The translations under genes were made by a program, and so were the position numbers. From Arachis hypogaea (lineage: Eukaryota; Streptophyta; Magnoliopsida; Fabales; Fabaceae), in contig NC_092048.1 in assembly GCF_003086295.3 (NCBI RefSeq), positions 89,136,626-89,200,625 on the forward strand: a DNA stretch of 64,000 nucleotides, given 5' to 3'. The notes beneath the pieces are model-generated. The model saw nothing but the letters and a program-made list of their open reading frames with translations, made no database searches and had not been told where the DNA came from. How positions within the stretch are numbered: the first letter of the stretch is position 1; each line of letters begins with the position of its first letter. Positions 52,354 to 62,211 of the stretch are shown here, one piece after another.

Positions 52354-53297
52354 CCTTAGAATTTAAGTTAGAGAGGACTTTTACTGCACTTTTCACTTTT
52401 CGGTTCATTTTAATTTCCAGCAATGTATTTTTTAATTCGAATTTCCATTTTGAGAGCTATGAACAACTAAACCCCTTTCATTGGGTTAGGGAGCTCTATT
52501 GTAATTCAATTTTTCATCTTCTTCTTCTGTCTTTTCTCTTGATTTTTGTTAGAAAGTTTTCGATCTTAATTCAATTGGATAGTTGTCTTGACAGAGAAGC
52601 TATCCATAATTGGAATTCTTCGGATCCTTGAGAGAGGGATGAAGAATTCATGCTAGAATTGCTTTCTCACATTGGATTAGATTGGGGGTTGGATGGATAT
52701 TGTGACATTTAATCCTACCAATACTTTGATCTATGAATTTGTGTGGTATAGTCAGTGACTGAACTTCAACTCTTCCCATGAGCAATTAAATCAAGACATT
52801 GGGCAATTGTTCATGCTTAGAGAGATTGGTGAGCCAAGACATTGGGATCCAATTATCTAATATTGCCAAGCAATGTCAATGAATGCATTGATTGAGGAAG
52901 AGATGAAAATGATTTGATCTGGAGAATTCAATATCTCCTGAAACCCAATGAATCCCCATCTCTGATCTACCCATTCTATTTACTTTCTACTCTTTAATTT
53001 CATGCCCCCATTTCCATTTAATTTCATGCAATTTAAGCTTCTGTCATTTAATTTCTCGCACTTTAATTTTTGTCATTTAATTTCTTGCAATTTATGTTTC
53101 CTGCCAAATTTTCATTCTGCAATCTCAACCCAATTTTGATTTCGCTCAACTAGCATAATTCTCCAATTAACATTGATCAACTAACCAATCCCTGTGGGAT
53201 TCGACCTCACTCTACAGTGAGTTTTTACTTGACGACAATCTGGTACATTTGCCGGTAGGAAATTGTTGAGAGACAGTTTTAGGGTGAATCAAGTTTA

Positions 53298-53315
53298 TGG
53301 CGCCGTTGCCGGAGA
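53298..53315 (+). other. Primer binding site of element F
   Basis: TGGCGCCGTTGCCGGAGA, one mismatch to the tRNA-Asp complement. Confidence 0.88.
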
Positions 53316-53579
53316 TTGGTTTTGTATTGACAATTACTAAATTGGAGGATAACTAGATTAAGCACTTTTCTTTTTTTTTTTTTTTGATTAATTGAGTTTT
53401 AATTTTAGCTGTTCATTTTTGTTTTTCTGCAATTTTAGTTGTCTCTCTTTAATTTTCCTTCACTTCTTTACTTTCCAGCAAGCTAACCCACTAACTATTT
53501 GATAAATTGCTCTAGCCAAGCTAACTATACTCTGTTTTAGTGAACTCTGCATTTGCTGTTTCTTGTACTTGTTCCTTGT

Positions 53580-55804
53580 ATGATAGGTAGGAGAAAGGAA
53601 ACCTCAACCTCGTTTGATAGTGAACCGGAAAGAACCTTCCTGAGATTAAGGAGGGAAGCAAGAGGAAAGAGGGCTGTTGGTGCAGAAGAAAAAGAGGAAG
53701 ACTTAGATATAACCATGGAGGATGATATGGAACACCATCATGAAGGAGAGGTGAACAATCATGCCAGAAGAGGTGCAGCCAACCCTGCTGGACAAGAAAG
53801 GGGAGTTCTGGGATCCTACATTAATCCAAACCCAGGAAACTGTGGTAGCAGCATTCAAAAGCCAACTATCCATGCTAATAATTTTGAATTGAAGCCTCAG
53901 CTCATAACTCTTGTGCAAAACAACTGTTTCTTTGGAGGAAGTGCCCAAGAGGACCCTAATGAACATCTCACTAAATTCCAAAGGATATGTGACACGGTTA
54001 AATCTAATGGTATTCATCCTGACACCTATAGATTGCTACTGTTTCCATTTTCTTTGAGGGACAAAGCATCAAAATGGCTAGAATCATTTCCCAAGGAAAG
54101 CTTGACAACCTAGGAGGATGTAGTGAATAGATTCTTAACAAGGTTCTACCCTCTACAAAAAGTAAACAGGCTAAGAACTGAAGTACAGACATTCAGACAG
54201 CAGGATGGTGAGACTATTTATGAAGCCTGGGAGAGATTCAAAGATTTGACAAGAAAATGCCCCCTGATATGTTTAATGAGTGGGTGCAACTTCATATCTT
54301 TTATGAAGGGCTGAATTGTGAGTCAAAGAAAACTGTAGACCACTCATCTGAAGGTTCCCTTAACAAGAAGAAGACCATTGAAGAAGCCATTGATGTTATA
54401 GAGACAGTGGCTGACAATGAGTATTTCTATGCCTCAGACAGAAGCAACAACAGGGGAGTCTTAGAATTAAACCATATGGATGCAATCCTGGCCTAGGATA
54501 AGATGATCACCAAGCAACTAGCTGAATTGACCAAGCAGATGGAGAAGAATCAGGCTGCGGCCATCCACACTTAACCATCATCTCAAGGAGAGTTGGACAC
54601 AGAAGAAGCAATTAACTGGGAGGAAGCTAATTACCTTGGAAATTCATCTAGGCAAACTCATTATCCATATTCTAAAACTTATAACTCTGGTTGGAGGAAC
54701 CACCCAAACTTTGGGTGGGAAAACCAACAAAACCAAGGCCAAGACCACAGATCCCATAATCCAAACCAGTATAACAACTCCACTCACCAAAATTCTAACC
54801 ATAAACCATACCAGACCACACAAAACACTTATTCATAGCCACCATACCAAAGCCACAATAACCACTCTCAACACCCCAATTTCAACCAACCATCACCACA
54901 TGATGATGACAGAATGGCCAAAATAGAAGCTATGCTTGCAAACTTTTGCAAGGAGTCTGAAGACATGAAAAAATTCAGGAAAGAAATGAGAGGTAGTATG
55001 AAAAGCCGAGGGGAGGTTATTAAGAATCTCGAATCTTAGGTAGGACATCTTTTACAGCAGATTCCGAAGTCTACTTATAGTTTTCCAAGTGATACTGAGA
55101 AAAATCTAAGAGGGGAACTGAAGAAGGTGAGATGGGAAGAGTGTAAGGCAGTTACTCTTGCAAATGAAGAAATTTTGGAAGAAGATACCAGCAAACAAAC
55201 AGAGCACAGTCAAGGAAGTTCCCAGAGCAACTTGGAGAAAAAGGAACAAGGAACTGGATGTGTACAAAGGAAAGAATCAACAAGGAAGGAAATTCTGAAA
55301 CCTTATGTGCCAAAGGCACCATTTCCTCAGAGACTTAGGGGAGGTGAGAAAGAAAGGTCATATTCAAGATTCCTAGATATGTTTGCATCTCTCAGTGTCA
55401 ACATCCCATTTATCAAAACTCTCCAATAGATGCCTACATACATCAAGTGCATGAAAGAGCTGTTGACCAAGAAAGGAACCTTAAAAGGGGGACAAACAGT
55501 GACAATGAACAATGAATGTAGTCCCCTCATCAAGAAGGACGTACTCCTGAAGAAAAAAGATCCAGGGAGCTTTCATATTCCATGTGCCATAGGAGAGTAA
55601 AAAATTGACAGAGGATTTTGTGATCTATGAGCTAGCATAAATGTGATGCCTCTATCTCTTATGAAGAAGTTGCAAATCAATGAGCTGAGATCCACGGATG
55701 TAATCATCCAATTGGCGGATAAAACTCAGAAGCAGGGCAAAGGAGTAGTCAAAAATGTATTGGTGAAAGTGGAAAACTACTTCCTCCCTATTGACTTTGT
55801 TGTT
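53580..55804 (+). pseudogene. gag: Element F gag and protease, heavily mutated, cut by E
   Basis: ATG 53580 (MIGRRKETSTSFDSEPERTF); the charged start aligns with E gag. Gag core: NNFELKPQLITLVQNN, YRLLLFPFSLRDKASKWL, YEAWERFKDLTRKCP. Stops include TAG 54111-54113, TAG near 54494, TAA near 54572, TAG near 54836 and 55037, and more downstream; a one-base loss in a C-run near 54260 changes frame. An Asn/His/Gln-rich segment (54660-54900) follows, then protease remnants (FHIPCAIGE, FCDL, INVMPLSLMKKL), where the glycine of the active site is replaced by a stop. E interrupts at FLPIDFVV. No zinc knuckle seen. Confidence 0.88.
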
Positions 55805-56178
55805 TGATGAGCGGATAATTTATACGCTTTTTGGCATTGTTTTTACATAGTTTTTAGTATGATTTAGTTAGTTTTTAGTATATTTTTATTAGTTTTTAAT
55901 TAAAATTCACATTTCTGGACTTTACTATGAGTTTGTGTGTTTTTCTGTGATTTTAGGTATTTTCTAGCTGAAATTGAGGGACCGGAGCAAAAATCAAATT
56001 CAGAGGTTGAAGAAGGACTGCAGATGCTGTTGGATTCTGACCTCCCTGCACTCAAAGTGGATTTTCTGGAGCTACAGAACTCCAAATGGCACGCTCTCAA
56101 TTGCGTTGAAAAGTAGACATCCAGGGCTTTCCAGCAATATATAATAGTCCATACTTTGCCCAAGTTTATATGATGAAA

Positions 56179-56290
56179 ACTGGCGTTTAACGCCAGTTCC
56201 ATGCTGCATTCTGGAGTTAAACGCCAGAAACAAGTTGCAAAGTGGAGTTAAACGCCAGAAACAGGTTATAAACTGGCGTTCAACTCCAAG
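56179..56290. repeat. CpG palindrome cluster in the E LTR
   Basis: Copies actggcgtttaacgccagt, ctggagttaaacgccag and tggagttaaacgccag; most have lost one CpG. Confidence 0.8.
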
Positions 56291-56404
56291 AGAAGCTTCT
56301 ACACGTGTAAATCTCAATGCTCAGCCCAAATACACACCAAGTGGGCCCCAAAAGTGGATTTCTGCATCATTTACTCATTTTTGTAAACCTAGTAACTAGT
56401 TTAG

Positions 56405-56412
56405 TATAAATA
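56405..56412 (+). promoter_or_regulatory. Putative TATA box of the E LTR
   Basis: TATAAATA in the context tagtataaatagga, shared with D. Confidence 0.55.
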
Positions 56413-57433
56413 GGACTTTTTACCATTGTATTTACATCTTTGGATATCATCTTTGGATTGTCTTTTTATCCTTTGATCACGTTTAGGGGGCTGGCCATTC
56501 GGCCATGCCTGGACCTTATCACTTATGTATTTTCAACGGTAGAGTTTCTACACACCGTAGATTAAGGTGTGGAGCTCTGCTGTTCCTCATGAATTAATGC
56601 AAAGTACTATTGTTTTTCTATTCAATTCAAGCTTATTCCTATTCTAAGATATCCATTCGCACCCAAGAACATGATGAATGTGATGATTATGTGACGCTCA
56701 TCATCATTCTCACCTAAGAAAGCGTGCCTGACAAACACTTCCGTTCTACATGCAAACAAGCTAGAATGAGTATCTCTTGGATATCTAATACAGAGGACCG
56801 AGTTTGAGATATTAGAATCTTCGTGGTATAAGTTAGAACCCATGGACGGCCATTCTTGAGATCTGGAAAGTCTAAACCTTGTCTGTGGTATTCCGAGTAG
56901 GATCTGGGAAGGGATGGTTGTGACGAGCTTCAAACTCACGAGTGCGGGGCGTAGTGACAGATGCAAAAGGATAGTAAATTCTATTCCAGTATGATCGAGA
57001 ACCGACAGATGATTAGCCATGCAGTGACAGCGCATTGGACCATTTTCACAGAGAGGATGGGATGTAGCCATTGACAACGGTGATGCCCTACATAAAGCTT
57101 GCCATGGAAGGGAGTAGGAATGATTGGATGAAGAAAGCAGGAAAGCAGAGGTTCAGAGGAACGAAAGCATCTCTATATGTTTATCTGAAATTCTCACCAA
57201 TGAATTACATAAGTATCTCTATCCTAGTTTATGTTTTATTATCTTTTAATTATTAAAACTCTATAACCTTTTGAATCCGCCTGACTGAGATTTACAAGGT
57301 GACCATAGCTTGCTTCAAGCCGACAATCTCCATGGGATCGACTCTTACTCACGTAAGGTTTATTACTTGGACGACCCAGTGCACTTGCTGGTTAGTTGTA
57401 TCGAAATTGTGAAGAGAACTAAAATTATGAACG

Positions 57434-57466
57434 TGCGTACCAAGTTTTTAGCGCCGTTACCAAGGA
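57434..57466 (+). other. Degenerate second primer binding site inside the E LTR
   Basis: gtgcgtaccaagttttt then TAGCGCCGTTACCAAGGA (57449-57466), a decayed copy of the LTR end plus primer site 50 bases before the true ones (57492, 57499). Shared with D, absent from A. Confidence 0.65.
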
Positions 57467-57498
57467 ATGAACAATCACGATTTCGTGCACCAAGTTTT

Positions 57499-57516
57499 TG
57501 GCGCCGTTGCTGGGGA
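57499..57516 (+). other. Primer binding site of element E
   Basis: TGGCGCCGTTGCTGGGGA, one mismatch to the tRNA-Asp complement. Confidence 0.88.
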
Positions 57517-59067
57517 TTGTTCGAGTTTGGACAACTGACGGTTCATCTTGTTGCTCAGATTAGGTAATTTTATTTTAATTTTAAGTCTTTGTTTTTATTC
57601 TTTTTATTTTCGAAAACTTTTCAAAAAAAATATTTCTTCTTTTTCGTTTTTCCCAAAATAATTTTCGAAAAAACCAAAAAAAAAATTAACAAAATAATAA
57701 AATCAAAAATAATTTGATGTTTCTTGTTTGAGTCTAGAGTCAAGTTTTAAGTTTGGTGCCAATTGCATCTTTTTAATTTTCTAAAAAAATTATTTTCGAA
57801 AATTTCATGCATTGCATTCTTCATGATCTTCAAGTTGTTCTTGGCCAGTCTTCTTGTTTGATCTTCATATTCTCTTGTTTTGTGTCTTTTCTTGTTTTTC
57901 ATATGCATTCTTGAAACATTAATGCCTAAAGAATAAATATTTTTAAGTTTGGTGTCTTGCATGTTTTCTTTTCTTGAAAACTTTTCAAAAATAAGTTCTT
58001 GGTGTTCATCTTGACATTCAAAATGTTCTTGGTGTTCATCTTGATATTCATAGTGTTCTTGCATGCATCACATGTTTTGATCCAAAATTTTCATGCATTG
58101 AGTCTTTTTGATGTTTTTCTCTTTCATCATTAAAAATTCAAAAAATCAAAAAAAATATCTTTCCCTTATTCTATCATAAAATTTCGAAAATTTGGGTTGA
58201 CTTTTTCAAAAAATTTTCAAAATTAGTTGTTTCTTATGAGTCAAATCAAATTTTCATTTTAAAAACTCTATCTTTTTCAAATCTTTTTCAAAAAAATCAA
58301 ATCTTTTTCATTTTTCTTTCATAATTTTCGAAAATTTCAAATTGATTTTCAAAAATCTTTTTCTTATTTCTATTTCATATTTTTGAATTTAATACTAACA
58401 ATTAATGTGATTGATTCAAAAATATTAAGTTGTTACCTGCCTATTAAGAAAGGTTCAATCTTTAAATTTTAAAATCATATCTTTTAGTTTCTTGTTAGTC
58501 AAGTAATCAACTTTAATTTTCAAAATCAAATCTTTTTAAATTTCTTTTTCAAATCTTTTTCAAAATAAATTTCAATCACATCTTTTTCAAAATCAATTTC
58601 AAAATCTTTTCTAACTTCTTATCTTTTCAAATTTGATTTTCAAATCTTTTTTAATTAACCACTTAACTTTTTGATTGATTCTTATCTTTTTCAAAACTAC
58701 CTAACTGATTCCCTCTCTCTAATTTTCGAAAATCCCTTCCCTCTTTTTCAAAATTCCCTTTTTTTAACTAATTGTTTTAATTTTTAATTTAATTTGATTT
58801 CAATTTTAATTTTCGAAATTTAACTTTAAATTTTATTTTTTTAATTTAATTAATTTTCAAAATTCCCTCTCTCTCATCTCCTTCTATTTATTTATTCATC
58901 TACTAACACTTCTCTTCCACCCAAAATTCGAACCCCATATTCCTCTCCGTGTTCGAATTTTACCTCTTCTCCTTCTTATATTCTTCTCTTCTTATACTTG
59001 CATAAGGAATATCTATACTGTGACATAGAGGATTCCATATTTTCTTTTCTGTTTTCTTCTTTTTCAT
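57517..59067 (+). other. Untranslated leader of element E
   Basis: 1.5 kb T-rich low-complexity leader with many atctttttcaaa and tttcgaaaa stretches and tract-like ttttaagtttggtgt copies at about 57746 and 57940. No coding ORF. Confidence 0.7.
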
Positions 59068-61407
59068 ATGAGCAGGAACAAGGATAAGAATATTCTTGTT
59101 GAAGCTGATCCTGAACCTGAAAGGACTCTGAAGAGAAAGCTAAGGGAAGCTAAAGCACAACTCTCTAGAGAAAACCTGACAGAAATTTTTGAAAAAGAAG
59201 GAGGAATGGCCGAAAATAATAACAATGCAAGGAAGATGCTTGGTGACTTTACTGCACCTATTTCCAATTTACATGGAAGAAGCATCTCAATCCCTACCAT
59301 TGGAGCAAACAATTTTGAGCTGAAACCTCAACTAGTTTCTCTGATGCAACAGAATTGCAAGTTTTATGGACTTCCATCCGAAGATTCCTTTCAGTTCTTA
59401 ACTGAATTCTTGCAGATCTGTGATACTGTTAAGACCAATGGGGTTGATCACAAGGTCTACAGGCTTATGCTTTTCCCATTTGTTGTAAGAGATAGAGCTA
59501 GAATATGGTTGGACTCTCAACCTAAGGATAGCCTGAACTCTTGGGATAAGCTGGTCACGGCTTTCTTAGCCAAGTTCTTTCCTCCTCAAAAGCTTAGTAA
59601 GCTTATAGTGGATGTTCAAACCTTCAAACAGAAAGAAGGTGAATCCCTCTATGAAGCTTGGGAGAGATACAAGGAACTGACCAAAAAGTGTCCTTCTGAC
59701 ATGCTTTCATAATGGACCATCTTGGATATATTCTATGATGGTCTGTCTGAGCTATCAAAGATGTCACTAGACCATTATGCAGGTGGATCCATTCACCTAA
59801 AGAAAACGCCTGCAGAAGCTCAAGAACTCATTGACATGGTTGCAAATAACCAGTTCATGTACACTTCTGAAAGGAATCCTGTGAATAATGGGACACCTAT
59901 GAGGAAGGGAGTTCTTGAAATTGATACTCTGAATGCCATATTGGCTCAGAACAAAATATTGACTCAGCAAGTCAATATGATCTCTCAGAGTCTGAATGGA
60001 TTAAAGGAATCATCCAATAGTACTATAGAGACATCTTCTAAAGGAGAAGCTTATGATCCTGAGAACCCTGCAATAGCAGAGGTGAATTACATGGGTGAAC
60101 CCTATGAAAACACCTATAATCCCTCATGGAGAAATCATCCAAATTTCTCATGGAAGGATCAACAAAAGCCTCAACAAGGCTTTAATAATGGTGGAAGAAA
60201 CAGGTTTAGCAATAGCAAGCCTTTTCCATCATCCACTCAGCAACAGACAGAGAGTTCTGAGCAGAATCCATCTAGCTTAGCAAATATAGTCTCTGATCTA
60301 TCTAAGGCCACTGTAAGTTTCATGAATGAAACACGGTCCTCCATTAGGAATTTGGAGGCACAAGTGGGCCAGCTGAGTAAAAGAGTTACTGAAACTCCTC
60401 CTAGTACTCTCCCAAGCAATACATAAGAAAATCCAAAGAGAGAGTGCAAGGCCATTGATTTAACCATCATGGCCGAACCTACAAGGGAGGAGGAGGACGT
60501 GAATCCTAGTGAGGAAGACCTCCTGGGACGTCCAGTGACCAATAAGGAGTTTCCCTTTAAGGAACCAAAGGAATCTGAGGCTCAATTAGAGACCATAGAG
60601 ATTCCATTGAACCTCCTTCTACCCTTTGTGAGCTCTGATGAGTATTCTTCTTCTAAAGAGAATGAGGATGTTACTGAAGAGCAAGTTGCCAAGTACCTTG
60701 GTGCAATCATGAAGCTGAATGCCAAGTTATTTGGTAATGAGACTTGGGAAGATGAACCTCCCTTGCTCATCAATGAACTGAGTGATCTGGATCAACTAAC
60801 ATTGCCTCAGAAGAAACAAGATCCTGAAAAGTTCTTAATACCTTGTACCATAGGCACCATGACCTTTGAGAAGGCTCTATGTGACCTTGGGTCAGGGATA
60901 AACCTCATGCCACTCACTGTAATGGAGAAACTGGGAATCTTTGAGGTGCAAGCTGCCAGAATCTCATTAAAGATGGCAGACAACTCAAGAAAACAGGCTT
61001 ATGGACTAGTAGAGGACGTGTTAGTAAAGGTTGAAGGCCTTTACATCCCTGCTGATTTCATAATCCTAGACACTGGGAAGGATGAGGATAAATCCATCAT
61101 CCTTGGAAGACCCTTCCTAGCCACAACAAGAGCTGTGATTGATGTGGACAGAGGAGAGTTGATCCTTCAACTTCATGAGGACAACCTTGTGTTTAAAACT
61201 CAAGGATCTCCTTTTGTAACCATGGAGAGGAAGCATGAAAAGCTTCTCTCACTGCAGAGTCAACCAAAGCCCCCACAGTCAAACTCTAAGTTTGGTGTTG
61301 GGAGGCCACAACCAAACTCTAAGTTTGGTGTTGACCCTCACATTCAAACTCTAAGTTTGGTGTTCGGAGGTTCCAACCTTGCTCTGATTATCTGTGAGGC
61401 TCTATGA
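59068..61407 (+). pseudogene. gag: Element E gag-protease ORF (780 codons, two in-frame stops)
   Basis: One frame throughout, with TAA at 59710-59712 and 60424-60426. I take ATG 59068 (MSRNKDKNILVEADPEPERT). Gag core at about 59450-59700 (YRLMLFPFVVRDRARIWL, YEAWERYKELTKKCPSDM). A helical region with NILTQQ-type repeats, an Asn/Phe/Trp-rich linker and a coiled segment (RNLEAQVGQLSKR) follow. Protease: CTIGTMTFEKALCDLGSG with active-site Asp at 60883-60885, and SIILGRPFLATTRAVIDV. The last 45 residues translate three copies of aaactctaagtttggtgtt. No zinc knuckle, RT, RNase H or integrase. Confidence 0.9.
61281..61370 (+). repeat. Three tract-like repeats at the end of E gag-protease
   Basis: aaactctaagtttggtgtt occurs three times at about 33-base steps. 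The core taagtttggtgttg equals the sequence just before the A 3' LTR. Translated as NSKFGVG-type repeats. Confidence 0.75.
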
Positions 61408-61446
61408 GAGCTCACTGTCAAGCTATTGACATTAAAGAAGCGCTTG

Positions 61447-61462
61447 TTGGGAGGCAACCCAA
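61447..61462 (+). other. Post-ORF hairpin (TTGGG-AGGCAA-CCCAA) in element E
   Basis: Five perfect pairs plus a possible G-T pair, 39 bases after the gag-protease stop; flank aaagaagcgctt as in A. Confidence 0.65.
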
Positions 61463-61610
61463 TGTTATTTAATTATATCTATTTTATTTTCTCTTTGTTA
61501 TTTCATGTTTTATTAGGTTGATGATCATGTGGAGTCACAAAAACTACTGAAAAAAATCAAAAATAGAATGAAAAATAGCATTAAAAATAGCACACCCTGG
61601 AGGAGAGGCA

Positions 61611-61754
61611 TGCTGGCGTTAAACGCCAGAAACAAGCATCTGTCTGGCGTTTAACGCCAGAAACAAGCACCAAGCTGGCGTTTAATGCCAGAACCAAGCA
61701 TCTACCTGGCGTTAAGCGCCAGAAACAAGCTACATTTGGGCGTTTAACGCCAGG
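61611..61754. repeat. CpG palindrome cluster after the E gag-protease ORF
   Basis: Five copies (ctggcgttaaacgccag, ctggcgtttaacgccag, tgggcgtttaacgccagg and two variants) at about 32-34-base period with agaaacaagca linkers. Confidence 0.88.
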
Positions 61755-62139
61755 ATTGCACAGCAAGGGCGTTTTACATGCCTAATTGGAGCAGGGATGT
61801 TAAGTCCTTGATGCCACTTGATCTGTGGACCCCATAGGATCCCCACATCTTCTTCTCTCTCCTCTTCACACCTTTTCATAACTCTCTTCCCCAAATATCC
61901 TTCACCAATTAACTCAATCACTCTTCTCCATCACCTCTTCACCACTCACATCCATCCTCTCTTCCCCAAAAACCCAACCCTAATGGCCGAACCCTAACCC
62001 TCCCCCCATTCCTATATAAACCCCTCATTATTTCTTCATTTTCACACAACACAAACCTCTCTTCTCCCCCTTGGCCGAAACAACCTCTCTCTCCCTCTCC
62101 TCCATTTCTCTTCTTATCCTTCTTCTTTCTTTCTTCTTG
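61755..62139 (+). other. Pyrimidine-rich region before E ORF3
   Basis: C/T-rich (ctctcttcccc and similar), no ORF on the plus strand. Minus-strand open frames here are composition artefacts. Confidence 0.5.
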
Positions 62140-62155
62140 TGCTCGGGGACGAGCA
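62140..62155 (+). other. GGGGAC-loop hairpin before E ORF3
   Basis: TGCTCG-GGGA-CGAGCA, six perfect pairs. Relative to A both arms changed (CTTG/CAAG to CTCG/CGAG), a compensatory pair. Followed by tttaagtttggtgt at 62161-62174. Confidence 0.7.
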
Positions 62156-62211
62156 AACATTTTAAGTTTGGTGTGGTAAAAAGCATTGCTTTTTGTTTTC
62201 CATAACCATCA

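Larger units (their letters stand above)
51557..53291 (+). repeat. Element F 5' LTR, second part
   Basis: Continues the LTR from 28574 once G and one GAAGG are removed; ends gaatca six bases before the primer site. Contains repeated caacgttg-bearing stretches (51603-51725, 51895-51930, 52135-52215), an ACGCGTACGCGT cluster and a TATA box. Confidence 0.75.
55805..57492 (+). repeat. Element E 5' LTR (1688 bp)
   Basis: TGATGAGCGGATAATT...GCACCA; same subfamily as the D LTR. Includes TATA box, palindrome cluster and a decayed primer-site copy near its end. Confidence 0.88.

Noticed and set aside
61611..61754. Regularly spaced repeats resembling a CRISPR array
   Set aside because: Repeats are themselves palindromic, diverged, with similar rather than unique spacers, and lie inside a plant retrotransposon.
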